In this document: in pieces, positions 1 through 10,089 of the stretch
Position numbering within the stretch: position 1 is the stretch's first letter
Layout of the letters: the number at the start of each line of letters is the position of its first letter
Source: Anolis sagrei
Taxonomy: Eukaryota > Chordata > Lepidosauria > Squamata > Anolidae
Direction of reading: 5' to 3'
Length of the DNA: 64,000 nucleotides
Assembly (NCBI RefSeq): GCF_037176765.1
Contig: NC_090034.1
Location: forward strand, 90,915,000-90,978,999
Made by a program: the position numbers and the translations under genes
Notes under the pieces: model-generated
What the model saw: the letters and a program-made list of their open reading frames with translations, nothing else
Told to the model about the DNA's origin: nothing
Databases searched by the model: none

Positions 1-1278
1 TCTCAATCTCTCTTTCTCTCACTCTCGTCAATCCATTCACCTTAGAAAACATGTTGATCTAGGAAAAACGATAAATGCATCCTAGTAAAAAAATAGATTC
101 TGGCATGTAAGTGCAAAGATTGGGTTGCTCAATAGTAGAACTACAGGAATTTGATTCAATTCCTGGACATTGCTAAAAGATTTCAAAAAGCAGGGCTGGG
201 ATTAACCTTTGCCTCTTGGAGATAACACAGATAAATAAAATTGCTCTCTGCTTTTGCACTAGGGAGCTCTATAGAAAACTGAATGTTTTGCTACCTTGTT
301 GAGGGTCATAGCTTGAAGAGAGGAAGGCATGGAAGTCTGCACTTCCAGAAAGATCCCAGAAGAGATACTACCTCACTGCAAGAACTGCATTATATTAAAG
401 GTCCCATTAGAAATCTGATAGGAAGGAAAAGTATGTTCTGGGATACTAATGAACATCAGTAACACAGTGTGGATCCAAATCTCTCTGGCTACATCTCTGC
501 CACCATGTGACATGATTTTATCACAAGGGCCCACATTGGGGTGAATCCATAGGCTCACAGCAGGTGACATGGAGAAGCTGGTGCTCCGTGCACCACATCG
601 CCTGCCTTACCTCCTTCTTCATACCACCGGGGGGGGGGGGGGGGAGCATTGCTGCCCAGCGTCTCCCCATTGAAAGCAAGGCAACACAGGAAGGCTCCTG
701 TGTTGTCACAGTAGTGGTGGGGTTCACCTCCCTTTTTGGCATGGAGCCTGGCCGGGAAGTGCCTTTATGTTGAGTGAAGAGCTCCGTGCCAAAAAGGGAG
801 GTGAACAGCATACGACAGGGGAAAAGTCCCATCTGATGAGGTGGTAAAAGACCTTATCCAGTGAGTGGGGGGAAAGTGGGGAAAAGCAGATGGAACCACC
901 TTATTTCATTCCCTACCATTGATGTCCATGTTCTGGGATGGTCATCCCTCCCATGTTTTTTCCTCATCTTTCTCTGCGTGTTGTCGAGTGCTAAGCAACT
1001 CCTAAGTATGTCGTATGGATTTTGTTTCCATATGCTGCGGAAACAGAGTCCCACTGAAGGTGCCCTTACGTCATGTGATGGGTCCCATGGGACTCTGTTT
1101 CCAAAGCACATGGAAACAAAGGCCAGATTTTCATTTATAAGGGAATAGATCAATAAAGAAATATAAACAGAAACAAGCATTCATTGAGATATGGAAAGAT
1201 GATTGAAACTGCAATGAGTCAGACACTGAGCATTGGATTAATTCAATAAAAAAATAAACATATTAGGACCAGAGAAAC
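1..1278. other. No gene seen; short inverted repeats
   Basis: No supported coding region. A G run of about 16 lies near 630-645. Two hairpin-forming pairs stand out: 726-748 with 781-803 (23 bp, one mismatch) and about 1040-1056 with 1087-1103 (17 bp). They suggest one or more unclassified non-autonomous DNA elements between about 505 and 1110. Confidence 0.4.
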
Positions 1279-1290
1279 ACAAGGGAAAAT

Positions 1291-1445
1291 GGGTTGTTGT
1301 AGGTTTTTCCGGGCTATATGGCCATGTTCTAGAGGCATTTTCTCCTGACGTTTCGCCTGCATCTATGGCAAGCATCCTCAGAGGTAGTGAGGTCTGTTGG
1401 AAGTAGGAAAATGGGTTTATATATCTGTGGAATGACCAGGGTGGG
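1291..1445 (-). mobile_element. Penelope-like terminal-repeat fragment with hammerhead-like core
   Basis: A truncated member of the fold-back family repeated across the window. It is bracketed by a perfect 12 bp direct repeat (1279-1290 and 1446-1457). On the minus strand it holds the conserved core CTGAGGA - hairpin - GAAACGTC. Truncation plus a 12 bp target duplication indicates target-primed insertion, as in Penelope-like elements. Confidence 0.6.
1344..1386 (-). ncRNA. Hammerhead-ribozyme-like motif
   Basis: Minus-strand reading: CCU helix I arm, CUGAGGA, one extra U, a 6 bp helix II with a 7-nt loop, GAAA, a two-base-pair helix III (AC/GU) without loop, the cleavage triplet GUC, then AGG closing helix I. 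Very short helix III is described for Penelope-like elements, where two copies are thought to act as a dimer. No fold was computed; activity is inferred. Confidence 0.5.
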
Positions 1446-1990
1446 ACAAGGGAAAATATTGGCCAAATGGTACAGAACCCTACTTAAATTAGCCCATATA
1501 ACCAAATCATTATCAAAGCTATGTTAGCACAAATGCAACGAAATCGGCTCTTTTATACATATGTAACAAGATTAAAATTATTAATAAAATAAATAAAGAG
1601 ATAGAAGAAGTATTAGGGTGAAAAGTAGAGCTAAATAAAAAGGTTTTTGTATTCAGAAAATTGAGAGCAAGAGCAGCACAAATAAATGAGCAGATACCAT
1701 AAAACATATGATAGAAGCGGTCTAAGCAACAGTAGCCTGTGGCTGGAAAAAGCAGGAAAAATGGGAATTAAAAAAATGGTTTGAATGCTTAACAGACTGT
1801 AAGCTGCAGGATTATATTTTTGAAAGGAGCTTGAAACAGGTGTATTTCAAAGGGAAAAGAAAATATAAAGAACTAAATCACATTCTCTTCACAACTGATC
1901 ATTTCAAATTGAAGTTACAACTGTTCCCAGTGGATGGGGGGAAAGAAAAACATTAGACACAAGAGGTAGGTAAGTGTCAAACTGGGACTG

Positions 1991-2261
1991 TTTTTTTTTG
2001 TCATGTCAGGAGTGACTTGAGAAACTGCAAGTCGCTTCTGGTGTGAGAGAATTGGCTGTCTGCAAGGACATTTCCCAGGGGACACCCGGATGTTTTGATG
2101 CTTTTACCATCTTTGTGAGAGGCTTCTCTCATGTCCCCACATGAGGAGCTGGAGCTGATAGAGGGAGCTCATCTATGCTCTCCCCAGATTCGAACCTGTG
2201 ACCTGTCGGTTTTCAGTCCTGCTGGCACAGGGGTTTAACCCACTACACCACCGGGGGCTCC
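1991..2261 (-). mobile_element. tRNA-derived SINE, family A
   Basis: Family A is defined by a tRNA-like head (ggagcccccggtggcgcag), a GGTTCGAATCC-like B box and the end ctcctgacacgaca plus poly-A. This copy is essentially full length on the minus strand, starting with a T tract on the + strand and ending at the ccgggggctcc head. Confidence 0.85.
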
Positions 2262-2364
2262 TTACTGGGACTGGTAAGGATAATGCAAATAAGATGCATT
2301 GTATTGAGAAAAATGTAAGTGGAATTTCATTATTGAGATTTGTATTACCCTACTTGTGTTCACA

Positions 2365-2368
<4 letters not shown>

Positions 2369-2405
<37 letters not shown>
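2369..2405 (+). repeat. (AAT)n microsatellite
   Basis: About twelve uninterrupted aat units. It lies between the SINE copy and unclassified sequence; no gene nearby. Confidence 0.9.
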
Positions 2406-2407
<2 letters not shown>

Positions 2408-2670
2408 GAAACAAAGTCCAGACTATGTAGAATGAGGTCCTTAATGTGGCCTTCAAACCTCTCAATGCCCATGTGTCAGGCCTGCTTTTAAAATTCGGGA
2501 GCACCATGTGAATGATAGAGACAAATGTTCCACCCCTTATGTTTTCTCACAACCTCCCTTTGCCATTTCCCCAAAGTTATCTTGAGGAGGACATTTTATT
2601 TACCATGTCAGAAGCAAATTGGGTACAGTTATAATGTATTTTAAAACAAAGTTAAAAACTTGGCATTATA

Positions 2671-3213
2671 CTAAATGTCTTTTGACCAGAAGATGGCTAC
2701 TTGGAGTGCCTTTGGTGTCGCTGTGAGAAGATCCTCCATTGTGCATGTGGCAGGGTTCAGGTTGCATTGTAGGTGGTCTGTGGTTTGCTTTTCTCCACAT
2801 TTGCATGTCGTGGACTCCACTTTGTAGCCCCATTTCTTAAAATTGTCTCTGCATCTTGTGGCGCCAGAGCACAGCCTTTTCAGCACTTTCCAGGTCACCC
2901 AATCTTCTTTGTGCCCAGGAGGGTGTCTCTCATCTGGAATCAGCCACTGATTGAGATTCTGGGTTTTGGCCTGCCACCTTTGGACTCTTGTTTGCTGTGA
3001 TGTTCCTGCAAGTGTCCCTGTAGATCTTAGGAAGCAGTTTCTTGATGTAAGGCACTGGCTTGCTAGCTGATATCTGAAGAGAGGATGGGCCAGAGATGTC
3101 AATGGCTTGGTCCTTTCATTACAGGTGGACATAATTTGCCCCATATCAGAATAAATCCAAAAACGGGTTTTTTTTGTTTTGTTTTTCTTAATTAATCTCA
3201 GACAGCCACTCAA
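2671..3213 (-). mobile_element. LINE 3' part (I/Jockey-like, possibly Vingi)
   Basis: The minus strand encodes the C-terminal region of a non-LTR retrotransposon, ending [22 protein letters not shown]...WSKDI. It includes a Cys-x-Cys...His...Cys cluster (TCKCGEKQTTDHLQC) typical of the end of these polyproteins. The same domain is found at 40223-40498. It lacks the reverse transcriptase and is a dead 5'-truncated copy. Confidence 0.75.
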
Positions 3214-3316
3214 CCAGCTCCAGTTTAAACAATGCCTAGGAAAGTTATTTTTGGTCTCTTATTCCTAGAATCTCATGTTTGCTGCTCATATTGACTGAGG
3301 AATTCAGTCAACATGG

Positions 3317-3334
3317 GGCGGGGGGGGGGGGGGA
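3317..3334 (+). repeat. Poly-G tract
   Basis: A run of about 15 G close after a GCGGG. It is one of roughly ten G/C homopolymers of nine or more in the window. Confidence 0.8.
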
Positions 3335-4058
3335 TTCTAAACTCTGGAAACTGTGATTAGCAGATATTTGTCATCTTAGTGTCCTTGATAGACTGGAACT
3401 GTGACCCTTGGCAGGGATCAAACAGATATAATCTGTATACTGGGACACAATAGGTTAAATGTTAACTGAATCCTATTGCTAACTCCCAGTTAAAGCAAGT
3501 AAACTGTTGAATTGGGAGTCAGTACATAGGTACAGTCCACTGATTCTATGTGCAAAATTTGCCGCAATTCTATTGTTGGTGGGGTTCAGAATGCTCTTTG
3601 ATTTTTTGGTGAACTATAAATCCCAGCAACTACAACTCCCAAATGTCAAGGTCTATTTTCCCCAAACTCCACCAGGGTTCCCATATGGCATATTGAGTAT
3701 CCGTGCCAAGCTTGTCCAGATCCATCGTTACTTGAGTCCACAGTGCTCTCTGGATGTAGATGAACTACAACTCCAAAACTCAAGGTCAATGCCCATCAAA
3801 CCCTTACAGTATTTTCTCTTGGTCATGGGAGTTCTGTGTGCCAAGTTTGGTTTGATTTCATTGTTGGTGGAGTACAGAATGTTCTTTGATTGTAGGTGAA
3901 CTATAAATCCCAGCAACTACAACTCCCAAATTACAAAATCAACCCCACACAATCGCACCAGTATGCAAATTTGGGTGTAATGGGTATTTGTTCTGAACTT
4001 GGTCCAGTGAATGAAAATACATCCTGCATATTAGATATTGACATTACGATTCATAATA

Positions 4059-4906
4059 CAGTGTTCCCTCACTTATTGCGGGGGTTACGTTCCAGGACCT
4101 CTTGCAATAAGTGAAAAACCATGATGTAGGGATGCTATATTTATTTTAATATTTATACATTATTTTAGTAGTTATACACTATTTTAAGTCTTTATAAACC
4201 TAAAATAAAGTGAAGGAAAGGAAGGAAAGACCCTTCAAGGCTGGAGGGAGGGAGAACTGAGGAGGGAAAGCGCCTCAGAAAGCGATGGCGGCAAAAATCC
4301 GCGTAATAACAAAAATGCTGCAATATATATTTTAAATTAGCCGTCCCTTGTCATGCATTGCTGTGGCCCAGTCTGTGTTTTGTGTGTGTATATATGTGTC
4401 TATGTGTGTGTATATATGTGTATATATTTGTGTATTTGTGTGTTTATATGTGTATATGTTTATTGTGTATATGTGTGTGCTTGTCAATATGCATATTTGT
4501 GTGTATATATGTATGTATGTATGTGGATATGTATATGTGTGTGTATGTATATGTATGTGTGTATATGTGTATATTTGTATGTGTTTGTGCATATGAATAT
4601 GTGTGTGTATGAATGTGTGCATGTGCATATGTATATGAGTGTATGTGTATATGTATATATTGTGTATTTTTTGGGTTTTTAAGTCTGTTCCACTGGGGTT
4701 TTGTGTGTGCGCCTGTGTTTATGGGTGATGGACACTTGTTGGACTGTTAGGTGTATTGTGTCCAAATTTCATGTCAATTCGTCCAGTGTGGGTTTTGAGT
4801 TATGTTAATCCCACAAACGAACATTACATTTTTATTTATATAGATTAATATTTATTGAATTAGCGAGTCTGCTAAAAGTGAACCATGAAGTAGCGAGGGA
4901 ACACTG
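4059..4906 (+). mobile_element. Tigger/mariner-like non-autonomous element
   Basis: Terminal inverted repeats CAGTGTTCCCTCAC and its complement end (gcgagggaacactg) are flanked by TA on both sides (4057-4058, 4907-4908). The cousin repeat at 9870 shows the empty site as an uninterrupted reading (gattcataacagtagc). The element itself contains a Helitron. Confidence 0.75.
4337..4844 (-). mobile_element. Non-autonomous Helitron
   Basis: Read on the minus strand it begins TCTATATAAATAAAAATG and ends CTAA, inserted between A and T with no target duplication, as Helitrons do. The 3' end (gggccacagcaatgcatgac) matches the end of the second Helitron at 24329. The middle is a TG/TATG-rich simple repeat (about 4380-4660) which creates spurious long open frames on both strands. 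Confidence 0.75.
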
Positions 4907-5022
4907 TAGTACCAAAATTACAGTTATGAATTAGCAATGAAAATTATTTTATGGTTGGGGGCCACCACAACATGAAGAACTGTATTAAGGGGTCACAGCA
5001 TTAGGAAGGCTGAGAAACACTG

Positions 5023-5826
5023 TACTAGACATTTGGTTCATTATCATATTAAAATCAGAACAGAATGCAATTTCTACCCTATTCCTTCTGTATTCGCTTC
5101 ATTACAAAAGTGGCTGCTTTAAATGCACTTTCAAAAGAGCACAAATAACCTATCATTTGACCCTGCAAAGAGGAGCAGAATTTTGAAGAAGGCCAGTTCA
5201 AGCAACTCACACAAACAAAAGATTAACCAGGCATTCCCCTTTCCCATAAGTAAACACCAAGAGTAAGGGTTATGGGGGATGCAGTCAAACAGGGTTTGTT
5301 CTTGCACCATTGGAACGCATACTCATTTTCAATTTATATATGCATTTTGCTTGTTTAAAGATATGTCTGTGCTGTCCACTCAAACTGTTCTTGGGCTGTT
5401 TACATGAAAAAGACAGCATATAAAAGACAAAACCATAAAAGCCAGATGCGGCAGAGAGCAAGTAAACATAATAAAACTGGTGTTGCTCCCAGAAATACAC
5501 AAATTCTAAACTCTGAAACGGTTTGGGAAATGTTAAACTTGAGGAATTAACAACTCCCAATAATGCTCAGAGAATATGTTTATGGTTGAGGGATTCTGAG
5601 AGTTACGGTATTGGTGATCCCAATTAATGGAGACCCATTGAATGAATGGGATCTTCATATGCGTGGACTCAAATATTCAACATTGGAACTTTAGTTGAGA
5701 CTAGCCATACAATTCAGTCGGGTTTTTTGTAAATTGGTTCTACTGAGGGTTCAGGTTTGAAGCAATCTGAGATCCATTGAGTTATCTTGTGATACGGTAA
5801 TTTATTTGGCACTGGGCCTCTCTGAG
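5023..5826. other. No gene or clear repeat recognised
   Basis: AT-moderate sequence with scattered stop codons in all frames. Open frames shorter than 95 codons have no recognisable domain. Confidence 0.5.
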
Positions 5827-5921
5827 GGTGCATCTATATTGTAGAAGTAATGCAGTTTGACACTACTTGAGCTGCTATGACTCAAGTAGTGTCAATCTGC
5901 ATTACTTCTATAGATGCACTC
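5827..5921. mobile_element. Short palindromic MITE (gtgcatctayaytgtagaa family)
   Basis: Ends gggtgcatctatattgtag and its inverted partner ctatagatgcact enclose two arms of about 40 bp. Relatives with the same ends lie at 35407-35631, 37336-37753 and 41640-41787. Confidence 0.7.
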
Positions 5922-6012
5922 TATATGCCCAATGGTTGGAGAGGGGTTGGCAGGTCTCAGAACAATGGGTATAAGAATGACTTGTGATGGAGTTAAATCT
6001 TTCCCAACTTGA

Positions 6013-6343
6013 TTCTGAGAGGAGACATGATAGCCATGTTTAAATATGTGAGGAGAAGTCATAGGGAGGAGGAATAGGCTTCTTTTCTGCTGCCCTGGAG
6101 ACCAATGGCTTCAAACTACAGGAAAGGAAATTCCACATGAACATTAGGAAGAACTTCCTCACTGTGAGAGCTGTTCAGCAGTGGAACTCTCTGCTCCAGG
6201 GTGTGGTGGAGACTTTTGGAGGCTGGATGGTCATCTGTCAGGGGTGCTTTGAATGCGATTTTCCTGCTTCTTGTCAGAATGGGGTTGGACTGGACTGGAT
6301 AGTCCACGAGGTCTCTTCCAACTCTATAATTCTATGATTCTAT
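6013..6343 (+). mobile_element. CR1 LINE 3' end
   Basis: Text such as gaaaggaaattccacatgaacattagg..., cagtggaactctctgctcc and the terminal (attctatg)n repeat is the well-known CR1 3' region. Strongly 5'-truncated, + orientation. Confidence 0.8.
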
Positions 6344-7111
6344 GAAATAAGCTAGTCTAAAAATTCCATCCTCTCCAATTAACAGGGGATGATGGGTGCA
6401 ACAGTAAAACACATCTGGATGTCAGTTTGAGGAAGGTTGTTCTATCCACTACATTAGTTGGTTTCCTTCATGTCAGACATTTCTCTCTCTCTTTCCATAA
6501 CAATTGTCTATCTAGTTACTATCATCCTAAAAAGTAAATAAAGTTCATTTTTCAAGGTTTTGGCATGTGGCTCCACTGCATGACACAAACCAAATGGTGT
6601 TGCAATATCTAAACAAAGTCAGCTTTTTATTGCTTTGGGGAAAATCCTTGCTCAATCCCCTAATTAAAGTTCTCAGCCCTACTATGCAAATGATCTGCCC
6701 TATGCGCAAGATCATGAAGAGGCTAAGTGAGTCATTGTTTCCTTTGTGATGTGTGCTCCTTTCTCCACGGGGGAGGCCTTGAAATGTAAAAGTGTTGATA
6801 TCAAGAAAATAAAGGGTCACAGAACTTTAGAGATAACGTTCTTATCCAAAATTGCAGGCGCTTGTTCCCAGCCAGACCAACAGAAACTCATGGCTGTAAA
6901 GGCAAATGTGTCTGCTGGAGTTGAAGGTTTAATTGTATAAGGATCATACCCTCCGACATTTCACTGGGGAAAGAGACAGTCAAAAAGATGTGGTAAGGCA
7001 AGGCGAGAGCAAAAGTTATGAATGAGGAAGAAAACAATATGTATGGATTGAATTTAGGGCAAGTCAAAGTCTCTCCCTTTCTCTGCTCTCCTTTCTGTTG
7101 AATTAATTGTG

Positions 7112-7381
7112 TTTTTTCCCCCTCGTGTCAGGAGCGACTTGAGAAACTGCAAGTCACTTCTGGTGTGAGAGAATTGGCCGTCTGCAAGGACATTGCCCAG
7201 GGGACGCCCGGATGTATTGATATTTTGCCATCCTTGTGGGAGGCTTCTCTCATGTCCCCACATGGAGAGCTGGAACCGATAAAGGGAGCTCATCCGCCTC
7301 TCCCCGGATTCGAACCTGCAACCTGTCGGTCTTCAGTCCTGCCGGCACAGGGGTTTAACCCACTGCGCCACCGGGGGCTCC
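7112..7381 (-). mobile_element. tRNA-derived SINE, family A
   Basis: Near full length: tail ctcctgacacgag on the minus strand, head gccaccgggggctcc at the right. It has a good B box (ggattcgaacctgcaacc). It abuts a family B copy. Confidence 0.85.
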
Positions 7382-7390
7382 TAATTAATT

Positions 7391-7714
7391 GTGTAAGGTT
7401 TTCCCATGAAATTAAGTCCAGTCGTGTCCGACTCTGGGGGTTGCTGCTCATCTCCATTTCTAAGCCAATGAGCCGGCGTTGTCCGTAGACATTCCAAGGT
7501 CATGTGACCAGTATGAGTGCATGGAGCGCTGTTACGTTCCCGCTGGAGTGGTACCCATTGATCTACTCACATTTGCATGTTTTTGAACTGCTAGGTTGTC
7601 AGAAGCTGGGGCTGATAGCAGGAGCTCACGTCACTCCCCAGATTAGAACCTACGACCTTTCAGTAAACAAGTTCAGCAGCTCAGTGGTTTAACCTACTGC
7701 TCCACCAGGGGCTC
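7391..7714 (-). mobile_element. tRNA-derived SINE, family B
   Basis: Family B shares the tRNA head but has a different body: gagtagatcaatgggtacc, ccttggaatgtctac and the end cagagtcggacacgactgg. This resembles the ACASINE type described from Anolis. Nearly complete copy, minus strand. Confidence 0.8.
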
Positions 7715-7739
7715 CTGTGTAAACTATTTTTTCAGTTTG

Positions 7740-7921
7740 TCCCCGGTGGCACCTATCAGCTCCAGCTCCTCATGTGGAGACATGAGAGAAACCTCCCACA
7801 AGGATGGTAAAAACATCAAAACATTTGGGCGCCCCCTGGGCAACGTCCTTGCAGATGGCCAATTCTCTCACACAGAAGCGACTTGCAGTTTCTCAAGTCA
7901 CTCCTGACACGACAAAAAAAG
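7740..7921 (+). mobile_element. tRNA-derived SINE, family A, internally deleted
   Basis: The head ccccggtggcacc runs straight into the later agctccagctcctcatg block, so most of the tRNA part is missing. Tail gacacgacaaaaaaa is present. Confidence 0.75.
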
Positions 7922-8087
7922 AAGTTCAAACTCAATTTGCAGTGTGCAGTAAGTTAAAGAGGATAAAGGGAGAAGCTGAGAAAATAGGACATTTTTAAAA
8001 CACCCGAAAAAAAAATGAAATGATAGAGAATTAATCAGAATTCTCCCTGTCAAATTCGAAAGTTATTCTGTATTAATAGGAGATGTC

Positions 8088-8352
8088 ACAAGAGTGGTCC
8101 ATGCTCTTGTTACATCTCGAATAGACTAGTGCAACACACTCTACATGGGGTTGTTTTTGAAGACTGTTTGAAAGCCTCAAATAGTCCAATGAGTGGCAGC
8201 CAGACTCCTCACCAGAGCAGCATAAAGGGAGCACACAACCCCCCTGTTAGGTCAGCTCCACTGGCTGCCTGTCTGCTGCCAAAAACAATTCAAAAGCCTG
8301 GCTTTATCCTATAAAGCCCTAAATGGTTCCAGCCCTGCTTACCTGTCTGAAC
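8088..8352 (+). mobile_element. L2-type LINE fragment
   Basis: Matches the region before the L2 C-terminus seen also at 26400-26640: actagtgcaacacactctac, ggttgtttttgaagactgt, cactggctgcctgtctgctg, gccctaaatggttccagcc. It is cut at 8353 by a hAT-like repeat. Confidence 0.7.
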
Positions 8353-8705
8353 ATAGTTCTCAACCTGACGGTCATGGCCCCTGGGGGGGGGGGGGTTACG
8401 AAGGGGGTGTCAGAGGGGTCACCAAGACCATCAGAAAACACAATATTTTCTGTTGGTCATGGGGGTTCTCTGTGGGAAGTTTATCCCAATTCTGTCATTG
8501 GTGGGGTTCAGAATGCTCTTTGATTGTAGGTGAACTCTAAATCCCATCAATTACAGCACCCAAATATCAAGGTCTATTTTCCCAAAACTTTATCAGTGTT
8601 CACATTTATGCATATTGAGTATTTGTGTCAAGTTTGGTCTAGATCCATCATTGTTTGCATCCACAGTACTCTCCAGATGTAGGTGAACTACAACTCCAAC
8701 ATCTG
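8353..8705 (+). mobile_element. hAT-like interspersed repeat, left part
   Basis: Starts with gttctcaacctg, then a G10 run, then the shared body (gtggggttcagaatgctctt, gtgaactctaaatcccatca). It ends inside the element where a Penelope-like piece begins. Confidence 0.65.
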
Positions 8706-8708
8706 GAG

Positions 8709-8793
8709 TGAATGCTTCTGGAACATGGCCATACAGCCCGAAAAACTCACAACAACCCAGTGATTCCAGCCATGAAAGCCTTTGACAATACAG
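8709..8793 (+). mobile_element. Penelope-like terminal-repeat fragment
   Basis: Carries gaatgcttctggaacatgg, tacagcccgaaaaactcac, cccagtgattccagccatg and cctttgacaa, the conserved 3' part of the fold-back family. The ribozyme-like core is absent from this copy. Confidence 0.6.
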
Positions 8794-9222
8794 AAATTAA
8801 ATAGTTTGCTCTTCTTTCTATATGGCTTGTAAAGCTATAGTTTTTCTGCAGTGGGAATGAGAGCAAAAAATGTCAGTCAAAAATGTGTGGCTTTCAACTT
8901 ACATTGAAGTCCAGCAGGAAATAAGTGGTTTGTTTCTCGAACAAGCCATGCTTGGGACCAGAAATCCTAGCATGTGAACAGGAAACTATTTCCCCAAAAT
9001 TCACAAGCACAGACAAGCAGAATGTGGTTTCCTGTTGTCAGCTTTTGAATCAGCTGCTACATTCTGAATCAACGGTTAACATTTCTCTTTAACTTTCTCT
9101 GAGCAGAAGTGATTCTCTCATGTTACAGCAGAGGGAGACAGGAAGCAGGTTTTTGCTAAACTACTTTTCTCCTGGCGCTCCTATGAAGAATTTGTATTCA
9201 CTTTTTAAAATTGGTTATAAAA

Positions 9223-9695
9223 TCATAGAATCACAGAGTTGGAAGAGACCTCATGGGCCATCCAGTCCAACCCCCTGCCAAGAAGCAGGAAAATTACATT
9301 CAACGCACCCCTGACAGATGGCCATCCAACCTCTGTTTAAAAACTTCCAAAGAAGGAGCTTCTACCAAACTCTGGAGCAGAGAGTTCCACAGCTCAACAG
9401 CTCTCAGAGTCAGGAAGTTCTTCCTTATGTTCAGATGGAATCTCCTTTCTTGTAGTTTGAAGCCACTGTAGTTTGAAGTCTAGTCTCCAGGGAAGCAGAA
9501 AACAAGTTCGCTCCTCCCTCCCTATGACTTCCTCTCATATATTTATGACTCATCTCAGCCTTCTCTTCTTTAGGCTAAATGTGCCCAGCTCTTTAAGCTG
9601 CTCCTCATAGGGTTTGTTCTCCAGACCCTTGATCATTTTAGTTGCCCTCCTCTGGACACATTCCAGGCCAGCTTGTCAATAATATCTCTCTTGCC
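9223..9695 (-). mobile_element. CR1 LINE 3' end
   Basis: Reverse-orientation CR1: starts atagaatcacagagttgg on the + strand and continues through ccagtccaaccccctgcc to ctggacacattccaggcc and aatatctctcttg. About 470 bp of CR1 3' end. Confidence 0.85.
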
Positions 9696-9977
9696 CATGG
9701 GAGTTCTGTGTACCAAGTTTGATTCAATTCCATCATTGGTGGAGTTCAGAATGCTCTTTGATTTTAGATTAACTATAAATCCACCAGTATTCAGTTTTCA
9801 GCATATTGGGTATTTTTGCCAAATGAAAATATATCCTGCATATCAGATAGTTACATTATGATTCATAACAGTAGCAAAATTACAGTTATGAAGTAGCAGA
9901 GAAAATAATTTTATGGTTGGGGAGTCACCACAACATCAGGAACAGTATCAAAGGGTCGCGGAATTAGAAAGGATGAG
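9696..9977 (+). mobile_element. hAT-like interspersed repeat, right part
   Basis: Same family as 3535-5022: catgggagttctgtgtacca to gattcataacagtagcaa and the end aggatgagaaacag. It shows the uninterrupted form of the site where the Tigger-like element sits in the 3.5 kb copy. Confidence 0.65.
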
Positions 9978-10003
9978 AAACAGGGCCCTACATTAAGGCA
10001 TTG

Positions 10004-10089
10004 AAGATTTATTTGTATTTATTATTTATTTCAAATATCTGTATCCCGCCCTTCTCTACCTCCGAAGAGGGACTCCGGGAGGCTTGAGC
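10004..10089 (-). mobile_element. L2-type LINE tail
   Basis: tttatttgtatttattattt followed by tatcccgcccttctctacc and gggactccgggaggcttg is the reverse complement of the L2-type terminal hairpin and ataaat tail. Confidence 0.6.

Larger units (their letters stand above)
3535..5022 (+). mobile_element. hAT-like interspersed repeat, interrupted by Tigger-like and Helitron insertions
   Basis: The repeat shows the family's duplicated internal text (gttcagaatgctctttgatt, then gtgaactataaatcccagca, twice) and its end ...ggctgagaaacactg. Cousins lie at 8353-8705, 9696-9977 and 24818-25440. The left end is truncated. The body is cut at 4057 by another transposon, so the original element was about 640 bp. 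Confidence 0.65.

Noticed and set aside
4348-4682. Several overlapping 80-110 codon frames rich in Cys/Val/Tyr or His/Thr/Ile
   Set aside because: Translations of the TG/TATG simple repeat inside the Helitron.
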